From Jejudonia soesokkakensis (lineage in GTDB: Bacteria > Bacteroidota > Bacteroidia > Flavobacteriales > Flavobacteriaceae), in NCBI RefSeq assembly GCF_042664795.1, contig NZ_JBHTBN010000002.1, positions 310,001-374,000 on the forward strand: a DNA stretch of 64,000 nt. Direction: 5' to 3'. Under the pieces are notes generated by a model. That model had not been told where the DNA came from, ran no database searches, and was given only the letters and a program-made list of their open reading frames with translations. The translations under genes and the position numbers were made by a program. Within the stretch, counting starts at the first letter, position 1, and every line of letters starts with the position of its first letter. Of the stretch, positions 41,461-51,234 are shown piece after piece.

Positions 41461-41898
41461 CTATTCTGAAGCATTTTTTCGAATAATTGTATTCTGCTCT
41501 TCCAAAAGGCGTTCAATGTTAGAGAGCAGTTCTATATTTTTTGGTGTTTCGACTTCTTTGTTCTTGGGATCTTCCGCTTTTTTCTTAAAGCGATTGATGA
41601 ACTTAATAACCACAAAAATTGTGAGTGCTATAATCAAAAAATCGATTAATACTTCAATTAATTCCCCATATCCAATAGCAACTTCAGAAACCTCCTCGCC
41701 CACTGCCTCTCTTAGCACATACTTACGTTCTGCTAGATTAACATCATCGGTTAGTAAGGACAATGGCGGCATTACTACTTTTTTCACCAATGTATTGACG
41801 ACAGCATTAAACGCAGTACCAATGATGATACCTACCGCCATGTCGATCATATTGCCTTTTATGGCAAAATCCTTAAATTCTTGTATAAAACTTTTCAT
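41461..41898 (-). CDS. mscL: Large-conductance mechanosensitive channel
   Basis: MscL (145 aa) opens under membrane tension to release solutes in osmotic downshock. The N-terminal amphipathic helix and TM1 are FIQEFKDFAIKGNMIDMAVGIIIGTAFNAVVNTLVKKVVMPPLSLL, with the Gly/Ala-rich pore helix. After a short periplasmic loop, TM2 (LIEVLIDFLIIALTIFVVIKFIN) and a C-terminal charged helical bundle follow. Length is normal. It lies 43 nt after the stop of the topoisomerase subunit A gene on the same strand. Confidence 0.96.
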   Translation of the reverse strand: MKSFIQEFKDFAIKGNMIDMAVGIIIGTAFNAVVNTLVKKVVMPPLSLLTDDVNLAERKYVLREAVGEEVSEVAIGYGELIEVLIDFLIIALTIFVVIKFINRFKKKAEDPKNKEVETPKNIELLSNIERLLEEQNTIIRKNASE

Positions 41899-41941
41899 CT
41901 TACTTTTCTGTAGAAGCGTACCTATTTTATTTGATTAGCGA

Positions 41942-44683
41942 TTAAAATAAAGACGACTGACCCGTATCATCTACTGGAGGTTCTTCATTGTTAATATTTT
42001 TATTAGTTTCATTTTCTTCGGAAGGTTTCTCAATAGATGTTTCATTGTCAGCATCGATTTCCTCTTCCTCTATGACTTCCATATCCTCTGCCTCTACTTT
42101 CTTAGGCTCCTCGTATGGCAATGGGGAAAGTGCATTGATCTCAAGCACTTTGTCTTTTGTCAATTGATTTCCCATAGCTGTTATCCCTTTTATCGAAATA
42201 AAATCCTCCAGACTCAATTCTACATTGTCTTTTCGGTCTTTGCCACGTTCCTTGACAAACACTATTTCTGCTACTGGACGATGTGAAGTAAATATGCGCT
42301 CCAAATATGATTTTGGATGGTCTGTTATAATCGATTCAATTTTATCAGGGTTATCGATTAGGAACCGTTTGACATAATACAGTTCTTTTTCTCCTTCCCA
42401 ATAGATCGCAGACAAAGGTTTTTTAGGGTTCCATTTTTCTAGCACGATCATATCTTCGTCAAACCGCAAAGTCATTTCAGGAATTACCGTTTTGACTTCA
42501 CCTTTTTGGTTTACGATTAGAAGTCTGTCTTCGGAAGTAAATTCACCTAACAACTCACCTCTTGCATCTACATTTAAGCGTTGAACCGTCTCATCAAACC
42601 AAATTTTTCGAGGCTTTAAGGTAGAAAGTCCTTTTTCTTTAAGCTCTATACGCTTTACAGAATACTTTGTTACTATATTCCCTTTAGAGCCTCGACCTTT
42701 GACTAAAATATCTGAAAAATCCAGATCAAACTTTAATTTTTTAATACTTCCTGTTTGTCTTAAAAAAACAGTCACAACTTCTGCTTCTCCATTTGGGTTT
42801 GCTGTAAAATACACTACTTTAGAACCTTTAGTTCCTGCAGTTAAATTGTATTCTTTATCACGTGTCATAGAAGTTACCGAAAAGCGTTTTACATAGGTGG
42901 CACCTTTGGGACCATCTTTGTAAATCATATTATAGATGGTTCTCTTATCCTTCTTTTTAAAAACAGCTACATGTAAAATTCCTTTCCCTACAAATGTTTT
43001 ACTATCTACCTTAGAAACCATCATGGTTCCATCTTCTGTGAAAACAATTATATCGTCGATATCGCTACAATCCGTGACATATTCATCTCTTTTAAGGCTC
43101 GTCCCTATAAATCCTTCTTCCCTATTTACATAAAGCTTTGTATTTCTAATCACAACTTTGGTAGCTTCAATATCATCAAAAATTCTAATTTCAGACTTGC
43201 GCTCCTTCCCTTCTCCGTATTCTTTTTTCAATCGTTTAAAATAGTCGATGGCATATTCTATAAGATGTTCCAAATGATGTTTTACCTGTGCTATCTGGTC
43301 TTCCAGCGAATCTATCTTTTGCTGTGCTTTATCAATATCAAATTTTGAGATCCGTTTGATCCTTATTTCAGTAAGCCGAACAATATCTTCTTCCGTTATT
43401 TTACGCTTTAAATGTTTTATATGTGGTTGTAATCCTTTATCAATGGCTTGAATTACACCCTCCCAGGTTTCTTCTTCTTCAATATCCCGATAGATTCGGT
43501 TTTCAATGAAAATACGTTCCAGCGAAGCAAAATGCCATTGTTCTTCTAACTCTCCCAGTTGGATTTCAAGTTCGCTTTTTAATAACTCGACGGTTCTTTC
43601 CGTAGAGCGTCTAAGCATTTCAGAAACTCCAATAAACAGTGGTTTGTTATCTTCAATTACACAACCTAAAGGTGAGATAGAGGTTTCACAATTGGTAAAG
43701 GCGTACAATGCATCTATGGTTTTATCTGGTGAAATTCCGCTGGGAATATGCACCAAGATTTCAACCTCAGCCGCTGTGTTGTCTTCAATCTTTTTTATTT
43801 TAATTTTTCCTTTATCGTTCGCTTTTAATATCGAATCAATTAAAGAGGTCGTGGTAGTTCCAAAAGGAACTTCGGTGATGACCAGAGTTGACTTATCTTG
43901 CTGACTAATACGCGCGCGGCTTCGTATTTTCCCACCACGCAAACCATCGTTATAATCTGAAACATCTACAAAACCTCCCGTAGGGAAATCAGGTACCAGA
44001 GTAAATCGCTTGCCTTGCAAGTGCTTAACAGAAGCGTCTATCAGTTCAATAAAATTATGCGGCATTACCTTAGTAGATAAACCTACCGCAATCCCTTCAG
44101 CACCCTGAGCAAGCAGCATTGGAAACATCACTGGAAGATTGATAGGTTCCTTTCGGCGCCCGTCATAAGATGCTTGCCAACTCGTAATTTTCGGATTATA
44201 GACTACATCTAATGCAAACTTAGAGAGACGAGCTTCGATATATCTTGAGGCTGCAGCACGATCACCTGTCAAAATATTTCCCCAGTTTCCTTGTGTATCG
44301 ATTAACAGATCCTTTTGACCAATTTGCACCATAGCATCTGCAATACTCGCATCTCCGTGCGGATGGTATTGCATAGTATGTCCTACAATGTTGGCGACTT
44401 TATTATATCGGCCGTCATCAAGATCCTTCATCGAATGCATGATACGACGCTGTACAGGCTTAAAACCGTCTTCAATCGCAGGGACTGCACGCTCTAAAAT
44501 TACATAACTAGCATAATCGAGAAACCAGTCACGATACATCCCAGAAACACGTGTAATCGTTTCGGTTTCCTCAATTTCTTCTTCGGGTACTAAGTTACCA
44601 TCGCCATCTGCTTCGAGTTTTTCAAAGTTGATGTCTTCTGGTTTAAGTTCTTCTTCGTTATTGTTATCGAGTTCGTCACTCAT
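41942..44683 (-). CDS. parC: DNA topoisomerase IV subunit A
   Basis: A 913-aa type IIA topoisomerase subunit that cuts and rejoins DNA to decatenate chromosomes. The catalytic Tyr is Y148 in DRAAASRYIEARLS. The quinolone-pocket region is QYHPHGDASIADAM (from residue 106). The breakage-reunion domain, a long coiled coil (QKIDSLEDQIAQVKHHLEHLIEYAIDYFKRLKKEYG) and a beta-pinwheel C-terminal domain follow, plus a Glu/Asp-rich tail. It is distinct from GyrA, which has GDxSxYxT in the pocket. It pairs with the subunit B gene about 100 nt upstream. Confidence 0.9.
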   Translation of the reverse strand: MSDELDNNNEEELKPEDINFEKLEADGDGNLVPEEEIEETETITRVSGMYRDWFLDYASYVILERAVPAIEDGFKPVQRRIMHSMKDLDDGRYNKVANIVGHTMQYHPHGDASIADAMVQIGQKDLLIDTQGNWGNILTGDRAAASRYIEARLSKFALDVVYNPKITSWQASYDGRRKEPINLPVMFPMLLAQGAEGIAVGLSTKVMPHNFIELIDASVKHLQGKRFTLVPDFPTGGFVDVSDYNDGLRGGKIRSRARISQQDKSTLVITEVPFGTTTTSLIDSILKANDKGKIKIKKIEDNTAAEVEILVHIPSGISPDKTIDALYAFTNCETSISPLGCVIEDNKPLFIGVSEMLRRSTERTVELLKSELEIQLGELEEQWHFASLERIFIENRIYRDIEEEETWEGVIQAIDKGLQPHIKHLKRKITEEDIVRLTEIRIKRISKFDIDKAQQKIDSLEDQIAQVKHHLEHLIEYAIDYFKRLKKEYGEGKERKSEIRIFDDIEATKVVIRNTKLYVNREEGFIGTSLKRDEYVTDCSDIDDIIVFTEDGTMMVSKVDSKTFVGKGILHVAVFKKKDKRTIYNMIYKDGPKGATYVKRFSVTSMTRDKEYNLTAGTKGSKVVYFTANPNGEAEVVTVFLRQTGSIKKLKFDLDFSDILVKGRGSKGNIVTKYSVKRIELKEKGLSTLKPRKIWFDETVQRLNVDARGELLGEFTSEDRLLIVNQKGEVKTVIPEMTLRFDEDMIVLEKWNPKKPLSAIYWEGEKELYYVKRFLIDNPDKIESIITDHPKSYLERIFTSHRPVAEIVFVKERGKDRKDNVELSLEDFISIKGITAMGNQLTKDKVLEINALSPLPYEEPKKVEAEDMEVIEEEEIDADNETSIEKPSEENETNKNINNEEPPVDDTGQSSLF

Positions 44684-44786
44684 ATGCTAAAAATCTTTCT
44701 TTTCTTTTAAATTGTCACTTATAAACGGTCATTCCATGCAGATTCACAGAGAAAATTTACAATCAGACATGGTCATCAAAAACTGT

Positions 44787-46637
44787 TTATTCTTCTACGG
44801 TATCCAATTCTACTTTTAGGTTTTCAATAATAAACTCCTGTCGATCTGGTGTGTTTTTTCCCATGTAGAATTTGAGTAATTCTTCTATGCTCATATTTTT
44901 ATCCAACATAACGGGATCCAATCGGATATCCTCCCCTATAAAATGTACAAACTCATCTGGAGAGATCTCACCTAATCCTTTAAATCGGGTGATTTCAGGT
45001 TTCGGTTTTAGTTCCTCTAACGCATTTTTTCGCTCTTCTTCCGAATAGCAATAAATGGTTTTCTTTTTGTTTCGTACACGAAATAACGGGGTTTGTAAAA
45101 TATACAAATGTCCTTCCTTGATCAATTCAGGAAAGAACTGAAGGAAAAATGTGATCAATAGTAACCGGATGTGCATACCATCGACATCGGCATCTGTCGC
45201 AATGACAATATTATTATAACGCAAATCCTCGAGTGATTCCTCAATATTTAAGGCCGCTTGCAGTAAATTAAATTCCTCATTTTCATACACAATCTTTTTA
45301 GACAGTCCGTAACTATTTAAAGGTTTCCCCTTTAAACTAAATACCGCTTGTGTATTCACATCCCGACTTTTGGTAATGCTTCCGCTTGCACTATCACCCT
45401 CGGTAATAAATAACGTACTTTCAAGATTACGTTCTTTTTTAGTATCTCCTAAGTGTACCCTGCAATCTCGTAATTTCTTATTATGTAAATTTGCTTTCTT
45501 GGCTCGGTCTTTTGCCAGTTTTCTAATTCCTGAAAGTTCTTTACGTTCCCGCTCAGCCTGCATAATTTTGCGTTGTAATTTTTCGGCAACTTCAGGATTT
45601 TTATGCAAATAATTATCCAAATATTTCTTTACAAAGTCATTGATATAGGTTCGCACCGTGGGCAAATCGCCTCCCATGTCTGTAGAACCTAGTTTTGTTT
45701 TCGTCTGACTTTCAAACACAGGTTCCATTACTTTGATACTAATGGCAGATACAACAGATTTTCGAATGTCACTTGCATCGTAATTCTTTCCGAAGTGCTC
45801 CCTAACTGTTTTCACCAGACTTTCTCTAAAAGCTGCCTGATGCGTACCCCCCTGAGTGGTATTCTGTCCATTTACAAAACTATGATACTCTTCGCTGTAT
45901 TGAGTTTTACTATGCGTGAGGGCAACCTCAATGTCTTCACCACGTAAATGAATAATTGGATATAGCATATCTTCTTTACTCATGTTGTCCTGCAACAGAT
46001 CTTTTAATCCATTCTCACTAAAAAACTTCTCACCATTAAAATCTATCGTCAGTCCCGGATTCAGATATACGTAGTTACGGAGCATTTTTTCAACATACTC
46101 GTTTCGGTATTTGAAATTTTTAAAAATACTCTCATCCGGAATAAACGTAACTTTGGTTCCTTTACGTTTTGAACTTTCTTCTACGGAAGCATCCTCTATC
46201 AATTCTCCCAATTCAAAGCGAGCCGCTTTATGCTTTCCTTCTCGTACCGACTCTACGGTAAATGATGCCGATAACGCATTGACTGCCTTCGTACCTACCC
46301 CATTTAGTCCTACCGATTTCTTAAAAGCGCGGCTATCGTATTTTCCACCTGTATTCATTTTGGATACTACGTCAACTACTTTTCCTAGTGGAATTCCGCG
46401 GCCGTAGTCACGTACTTTGACTTCCTTATCTTTAATTCTAATTTCAATGGTTTTCCCAGCGCCCATGACAAACTCATCAATACAGTTGTCAATGACCTCT
46501 TTAAGAAGAATATAGATCCCATCATCTGGCGAAGAACCATCACCTAATTTACCGATATACATTCCTGGTCGCATGCGAATATGCTCTTTCCAATCGAGCG
46601 AACGTATGTTATCTTCGGTATATTTTGTTTCTGCCAT
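44787..46637 (-). CDS. parE: DNA topoisomerase IV subunit B
   Basis: A 616-aa ATPase subunit of topoisomerase IV. GHKL ATPase motifs are HIRMRPGMYIGKLG, KEVIDNCIDEFVMG (Glu and Asn for Mg-ATP), KVRDYGRGIPLGKV and KSVGLNGVGTKAVNAL. The Toprim domain has LFITEGDSASGS and IATDADVDGMHIRLLL, and the C-terminus shows RFKGLGEISPDEF. The frame extends to 46694 but the first 19 residues read as leader; MAETKYTEDNIRSLDWKEH at 46637 is the natural start. Together with parC it forms one minus-strand unit. Confidence 0.92.
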   Translation of the reverse strand: MAETKYTEDNIRSLDWKEHIRMRPGMYIGKLGDGSSPDDGIYILLKEVIDNCIDEFVMGAGKTIEIRIKDKEVKVRDYGRGIPLGKVVDVVSKMNTGGKYDSRAFKKSVGLNGVGTKAVNALSASFTVESVREGKHKAARFELGELIEDASVEESSKRKGTKVTFIPDESIFKNFKYRNEYVEKMLRNYVYLNPGLTIDFNGEKFFSENGLKDLLQDNMSKEDMLYPIIHLRGEDIEVALTHSKTQYSEEYHSFVNGQNTTQGGTHQAAFRESLVKTVREHFGKNYDASDIRKSVVSAISIKVMEPVFESQTKTKLGSTDMGGDLPTVRTYINDFVKKYLDNYLHKNPEVAEKLQRKIMQAERERKELSGIRKLAKDRAKKANLHNKKLRDCRVHLGDTKKERNLESTLFITEGDSASGSITKSRDVNTQAVFSLKGKPLNSYGLSKKIVYENEEFNLLQAALNIEESLEDLRYNNIVIATDADVDGMHIRLLLITFFLQFFPELIKEGHLYILQTPLFRVRNKKKTIYCYSEEERKNALEELKPKPEITRFKGLGEISPDEFVHFIGEDIRLDPVMLDKNMSIEELLKFYMGKNTPDRQEFIIENLKVELDTVEE

Positions 46638-46835
46638 AAAATCTCGTGAATAAGCGTTAAATATAGGGGTTCGACGTAAAATCTGAAACCGCAATGACTG
46701 AAAGTAATTAACAATTTCAGAACCTAATTGTTAGTAATTTTTTCTGAATGACTTTTCAGTATAATATGATAAAATTTATTTAATAAAAAGTTAATCTGTG
46801 CTTCTAAACTGAACGATAATGATAGATTTGCTGCT

Positions 46836-47663
46836 ATGACAAAAATTACAACCTTAGCGTTAGCTATAGTTTTTTCTATAGCAATGCACGCACAAAAGAG
46901 CCAGTCTCCCTACGAATGGGATTGGACCAAAGATGGAATATGGACGGGTGCTGCCTTGGGTGGGACCGTTGGCGGATTTCTTTTAATCCAGAATAAAGAC
47001 GATTTGACGGAAGCCGAATTTGCTGCAGAAATTGCCAATCAAGATAACATCAATTTTATAGATAAATGGGCCGTTGGAAATCATTCTGAAAGTGCTAATA
47101 TGGTAAGTGATATTCCATTTTTTTTATCTTTTGCTGCACCTATCGGACTATTATTTGATGATGAAACCAACGACCACACTGCTCAAGTACTTGGCTTATA
47201 CTTAGAAAGCATGGCCACGACTGGAGCCATGTACACTATCACTGCCGGTTTGGTTAATAGATCGAGACCTTATGTATATGATGATAGTGGGGATACGACT
47301 CTTCGAAGAAGAATGAGTAGCAACGGACAACGCTCGTTTTATTCAGGTCACGTAGCAGCTACCGCAACCGCAACATTTTTTACCGCTAAAGTATTGACCG
47401 ATTTTAACCCTGAAATGAAAGGTCAAGCGCTTGTTTGGACTGGAGCAGCCGTCATTCCAGCCGCAGTAGGTTATTTTAGAATTCAAGGCGGACAGCACTT
47501 CCTAACCGATGTATTATTAGGGTATGGACTAGGAGCCGTTACTGGATATTTGGTTCCCGAACTTCACAAAACCGAAAATACTAATGTATCACTATATCCA
47601 ACAGGAGGGATAAATCTTGTAGGTGATGAATATAAAGCAATGGCAGTGCGGTATACTTTTTAG
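46836..47663 (+). CDS. PAP2-family phosphatase
   Basis: A 275-aa exported protein with a signal peptide (ITTLALAIVFSIAMHAQ). It carries the PAP2/phosphatidic acid phosphatase motifs: NRSRPYVYDD (motif 1 region, R-P), SFYSGHVAATA (motif 2 with the His) and GYFRIQGGQHFLTDVLLGYGLGA (motif 3, here GGQHFLTD). Members dephosphorylate lipid phosphates such as undecaprenyl pyrophosphate. A perfect TAGATTTG box at 46823-46830 ends only 5 nt before the ATG, so the message could be almost leaderless. It is convergent with ychF across a strong terminator. Confidence 0.88.
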   Translation: MTKITTLALAIVFSIAMHAQKSQSPYEWDWTKDGIWTGAALGGTVGGFLLIQNKDDLTEAEFAAEIANQDNINFIDKWAVGNHSESANMVSDIPFFLSFAAPIGLLFDDETNDHTAQVLGLYLESMATTGAMYTITAGLVNRSRPYVYDDSGDTTLRRRMSSNGQRSFYSGHVAATATATFFTAKVLTDFNPEMKGQALVWTGAAVIPAAVGYFRIQGGQHFLTDVLLGYGLGAVTGYLVPELHKTENTNVSLYPTGGINLVGDEYKAMAVRYTF

Positions 47664-47688
47664 TTGATAAGTGATAGTTGAAAATATA

Positions 47689-47722
47689 AAAACCTCGAAA
47701 TCTAAGTAGATTTCGAGGTTTT
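47689..47722. terminator. Bidirectional terminator, PAP2 gene / ychF
   Basis: A perfect 15-bp stem (AAAACCTCGAAATCT and its complement) with loop AAGT, flanked by A-run and T-run, between convergent genes. Confidence 0.93.
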
Positions 47723-47746
47723 TTATTACCAAACGTCTAAGACTAT

Positions 47747-48841
47747 TTACACATTAAATCTAAAGTGCATTACATCTCCATCTTTGACAATATATTCCTT
47801 GCCTTCTACCCCTAGCTTTCCTGCTTCACGTACTTTGGCCTCGCTTCCGTAGCTCACAAAATCATCATATTTTATGACCTCGGCTCTAATAAATCCTTTC
47901 TCAAAATCGGTATGGATAACACCTGCAGCTTGAGGAGCAGTCGCCCCAACAGGAATGGTCCAGGCACGAACTTCTTTGGCTCCAGCTGTAAAATAGGTTT
48001 GAAGATTTAATAACTTATAAGCACCTCTTATCAACTTTGCAGAACCTGGTTCTTCCAATCCTAAATCTTCTAAGAACATCTGTCGTTCTTCAAAAGTCTC
48101 CAGTTCTGTAATATCTGCTTCGGTACCTACAGCAAGCACAATCACTTCTGCATTTTCTTCGGCTACCGCTTTTTTAACTTTGTCTACATATTCATTTCCG
48201 CTAGCTGCAGCATCTTCATCGACATTGCACACATACATCACAGGTTTGTCTGTAATAAACTGCATCTGGTTGATGTATTCTTCTCTTTCAGCAGCTGTCA
48301 ACTCAATTGCCCTTACAGAAATCCCTGCTTCTAGACCTTTCTTCACTTTTTGTAGTGCGGCTTCTTCTTTCGTGGCTTCCTTATTCCCTGTACGTGCAGC
48401 TCTCTTAACTTTTTCCAGCTTTTTATCGGTTGTTTCAAGATCTTTTAACTGTAATTCAATATCAATGGTTTCTTTATCACGTACTGGGTCCACACTCCCA
48501 TCCACATGTACAATATTATCGTTATCAAAACAACGTAACACATGTAAAATCGCATCGGTTTCACGGATGTTTCCTAAAAACTGATTTCCGAGACCTTCCC
48601 CTTTACTTGCTCCTTTTACCAACCCTGCAATATCAACAATCTCCACGGTTGCTGGCAGTACACGTTCTGGATTAACTAATTCTTCCAGTTTGACGATACG
48701 ATTATCTGGTACATTGACCACACCTACATTGGGTTCTATAGTACAAAATGGGAAATTTGCACTTTGTGCTTTTGCATTTGATAAACAATTAAAAAGTGTT
48801 GATTTCCCTACATTTGGTAATCCTACAATACCTGCTTTCAT
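47747..48841 (-). CDS. ychF: Redox-regulated ATPase YchF
   Basis: YchF (364 aa), an Obg-like P-loop protein that prefers ATP over GTP and binds ribosomes and the proteasome-like stress machinery in some bacteria. P-loop KAGIVGLPNVGKSTLFNCL at the N-terminus, then IVDIAGLVKGASKGEGLGNQFL (switch II). YVCNVDEDAA replaces the GTPase NKxD motif, as expected for ATP use. The C-terminal TGS-like domain (LINLQTYFTAGAKEVRAWT, GVIHTDFEKGFIRAEVI) is intact. It has its own -7 box at 48885-48892. Confidence 0.96.
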   Translation of the reverse strand: MKAGIVGLPNVGKSTLFNCLSNAKAQSANFPFCTIEPNVGVVNVPDNRIVKLEELVNPERVLPATVEIVDIAGLVKGASKGEGLGNQFLGNIRETDAILHVLRCFDNDNIVHVDGSVDPVRDKETIDIELQLKDLETTDKKLEKVKRAARTGNKEATKEEAALQKVKKGLEAGISVRAIELTAAEREEYINQMQFITDKPVMYVCNVDEDAAASGNEYVDKVKKAVAEENAEVIVLAVGTEADITELETFEERQMFLEDLGLEEPGSAKLIRGAYKLLNLQTYFTAGAKEVRAWTIPVGATAPQAAGVIHTDFEKGFIRAEVIKYDDFVSYGSEAKVREAGKLGVEGKEYIVKDGDVMHFRFNV

Positions 48842-48884
48842 TCTTTACATTTTTAACCGAAAAAACCTTCAGTTTACGAATGTG

Positions 48885-48892
48885 CAAATATA
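48885..48892 (-). promoter_or_regulatory. -7 promoter element of ychF
   Basis: TATATTTG on the minus strand, an exact TAnnTTTG match, 43 nt before the ychF ATG. Confidence 0.55.
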
Positions 48893-48992
48893 CATGTTCA
48901 CTCTTATTTGAATGATTATGTATTCAGATTTTTTTAGAGAAAAATAAGAAAACATTAGACTTCTGTTGGCGATTAATTAACGAACTGATCTT

Positions 48993-49000
48993 TACATTTG
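48993..49000 (+). promoter_or_regulatory. -7 promoter element for the 49029 gene
   Basis: TACATTTG, exact TAnnTTTG match, 28 nt before the ATG. Confidence 0.55.
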
Positions 49001-49028
49001 GGTAAATAAACAACTTAAAACAAAAGTC

Positions 49029-49520
49029 ATGAAAAAAATAGTGATAACATGCTTAGCTTCCGTACTTGTAATGATGGGAGTACATGCACAGGAAAACAAA
49101 ACCGTTGAAAAAGAAACTACGGTTAAAAAAGTAAGAGTAAGTGATACAAAAGTTGAAACTAAAGTGGTTGCTGAAACCGAAACCGAAAGTGGAGTGATTA
49201 AGGTGGAAGGAACAAGCAAACAAGACCAAGGTTCTCAAGAAATTAAAATGAAAGACAAGGACATTAAAGTTCTTTCAGACGATATTAGTATTGATGAACG
49301 TAATAGAATGAGAATGGAAGCCATTAAGCAAAAGCAACAAATGGAGCTTCAAGCCTCTATTGCTGCTCAAAAGGCATTGGTTGAAAAAGAACGTAAAATG
49401 TTAGAAGAAAAGAAAATGCAAATGATGAAAGATCTGGAGGCAAGAAGAGCCGCACTAACAGCTAGACCAAAAGGAATGGCTAAATTACAAAGAGATCCAG
49501 ATGGTGATGGTATAGAATAA
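49029..49520 (+). CDS. Exported coiled-coil protein ending in DPDGDG motif
   Basis: A 163-aa protein with a signal peptide (MKKIVITCLASVLVMMGVHAQ). A Lys/Glu/Thr-rich repetitive stretch follows (NKTVEKETTVKKVRVSDTKVETK), then a long charged coiled coil from about residue 95 (RNRMRMEAIKQKQQMELQASIAAQKALVEKERKMLEEKK). The last residues are RDPDGDGIE, the core of a calcium-binding thrombospondin-type-3 or EF-hand loop. The protein at 51421 shares the same N-terminal style and a DPDGDG motif. A perfect TACATTTG promoter box lies at 48993-49000. Function unknown. Confidence 0.7.
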   Translation: MKKIVITCLASVLVMMGVHAQENKTVEKETTVKKVRVSDTKVETKVVAETETESGVIKVEGTSKQDQGSQEIKMKDKDIKVLSDDISIDERNRMRMEAIKQKQQMELQASIAAQKALVEKERKMLEEKKMQMMKDLEARRAALTARPKGMAKLQRDPDGDGIE

Positions 49521-49547
49521 TGAGTGACATTTTAAGTAACACTAGAG

Positions 49548-49578
49548 CCCATTATACATTTAGTATAGTGGGTTTTTT
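49548..49578 (+). terminator. Intrinsic terminator after the 49029 gene
   Basis: CCCATTATAC and GTATAGTGGG form a 10-bp stem with one wobble and loop ATTTA, followed by six T residues. Confidence 0.85.
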
Positions 49579-50377
49579 ATTTTAATGCTTTTTGAATTGC
49601 TTTTCCATAAGCGCTAAATTCAATGAGATTTTTATGTTCTCCACCCGTTATAGTAATAAATGTTAGTTGTTCTTTGGGGATTTCTTCTGAAAGTTTTTTT
49701 CCTAATTCATAAGGCACAACACTATCGCTGGTGCCATGAATAATTGTTATCGGGCACTTTACTTTTTTAATCAACTCATCTGAAGGAAACTTATAACGCA
49801 TCAAAAAGTTGAGTGGCAAATTAAAAAATCGTTTTTGAGCAACACTCGTCAGATTATTAAAAGGAGTTTCGAGTAGCAATTGCTTTGGGGTATTTTTTGA
49901 AGCGACAAATGTCGCCAATGCTGTGCCTAGCGACCTCCCATATACTATGATATTATCTTCTGAAAAGTGTTTTTTTGCATAATCGTAAAATAGCTGAGAG
50001 TCTTCGTATAATAAAGCTTCAGAAAGGGTTCCAGTACTTTTACCAAATGTTCGGTAATCCATGACAATAACATCGTATTCAAATTTTGTAAAATAACTCG
50101 CAATAGCTCCCCAGCGCTCTAAACTTCCTGCATTACCATGAAAATATAAGATAAGCCCTTTAGGATTTTTAGTTGTAAAATGTAGCGCATTTAATGTAGC
50201 GCCATCGGTCGTGATTAGGTTAAATTCAGTAAAGGGAGTGTCAAAATTATAGACATAATTTTCAGAAAGCTGAGTAGGTAAAAATATTAATTTTTCTTGC
50301 ATATTGTAAAGTAACAATAGTAATACCATGCAGCTTGCCACAAAAACTACTAGGATTTTAATAGTCTTTTTAATCAT
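49577..50377 (-). CDS. Alpha/beta hydrolase, membrane-anchored (copy A)
   Basis: A 266-aa protein. One N-terminal membrane helix (IKILVVFVASCMVLLLLLYNM) precedes an alpha/beta hydrolase domain: LILYFHGNAGSLERWG (oxyanion region), DYRTFGKSTG, the nucleophile elbow IIVYGRSLGTALA (GxSxG), CPITIIHGTSDSVVPYELG with the Asp and GGEHKNLIEF with the His. Resembles the ABHD12/YfhR type. It overlaps the stop of the related gene upstream by 4 nt (ATGA), so they are translated together. The substrate is unknown. Confidence 0.85.
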   Translation of the reverse strand: MIKKTIKILVVFVASCMVLLLLLYNMQEKLIFLPTQLSENYVYNFDTPFTEFNLITTDGATLNALHFTTKNPKGLILYFHGNAGSLERWGAIASYFTKFEYDVIVMDYRTFGKSTGTLSEALLYEDSQLFYDYAKKHFSEDNIIVYGRSLGTALATFVASKNTPKQLLLETPFNNLTSVAQKRFFNLPLNFLMRYKFPSDELIKKVKCPITIIHGTSDSVVPYELGKKLSEEIPKEQLTFITITGGEHKNLIEFSAYGKAIQKALK

Positions 50378-51234
50378 TTTTTGGAACTGTGCTTTACACC
50401 AATGCTGGTAGTCGATAGGTCTATGTGCTTCTTATTTTCAGTTATTATCTGTTCCATTACTTCATGATAGGCCTCAAAGGTATTTAAATTCTTATGTCCG
50501 CCTCCAATAATCGGATACAAACGAGTTAAATTGGGTTTGATCTGTGATAATTTAACACTGCTTTTAAAAGGAATCAGTTTATCGTTAGTCCCGTGAATAA
50601 TATGCACAGGACAATTAACATACTGAAGCCACTTAAACGTAGGCATAGGATATTTTAAAATAACAGATAAAGGCATAAAGGGCATATAGCGACCCGTTAC
50701 TTTTGTTAAGCTATAATAAGGCGCATCTAAAATCAATAGTTTAGGATGATTCATGGAAGCAAGTTTTGTAGCAAATCCAGAACCCAAGGAACGACCGTAA
50801 AGGATGATGTATTTTTCCTGTACACGCTCTCTTATTTTGTTATATACGTATTGAAGGTCATGTTTAATATTTTTTTGAGACCTTTTCCCTATGCTTTTAC
50901 CAAATCCTCTGTAATCTACCATAATGACATCGTATCCAAGTCTGGTAAAATCTACAGCAAACTTGCCCCACCCTTTAATACTCTTTGAGTTGCCCTTAAG
51001 ATATAACACAACTCCTTTTGGATTTTTGGTTTTAAAATGAAGTCCATTGATAATGGCACCATCTCTTGCTTCAAGATTGTATTCCTCTACTACCTGATTT
51101 TCATATAAAAACTGAAAATCCTTAGGGAGTTTCTCTGGCTTAAATAAAAAGTAATCCTGAAGATAAAACAATAAAACACTTATCACTATATATATAGCAA
51201 GGACCCAGAGTACAATATGTAACCAATATGGCAT
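50374..51234 (-). CDS. Alpha/beta hydrolase, membrane-anchored (copy B)
   Basis: A 286-aa paralogue of the next gene, with the same layout: membrane helix (LWVLAIYIVISVLLFYLQDYFL), the segment NPKGVVLYLKGNSKSIKGWG in the oxyanion region (GNS rather than HGN), DYRGFGKSIG, elbow IILYGRSLGSGFA, Asp in CPVHIIHGTNDKLIPF and His in GGGHKNLNTF. The first His of the usual HGNxG motif is Lys here (LKGNS), a difference from copy A that may affect activity. The C-terminus has a short basic tail. Confidence 0.85.
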   Translation of the reverse strand: MPYWLHIVLWVLAIYIVISVLLFYLQDYFLFKPEKLPKDFQFLYENQVVEEYNLEARDGAIINGLHFKTKNPKGVVLYLKGNSKSIKGWGKFAVDFTRLGYDVIMVDYRGFGKSIGKRSQKNIKHDLQYVYNKIRERVQEKYIILYGRSLGSGFATKLASMNHPKLLILDAPYYSLTKVTGRYMPFMPLSVILKYPMPTFKWLQYVNCPVHIIHGTNDKLIPFKSSVKLSQIKPNLTRLYPIIGGGHKNLNTFEAYHEVMEQIITENKKHIDLSTTSIGVKHSSKK

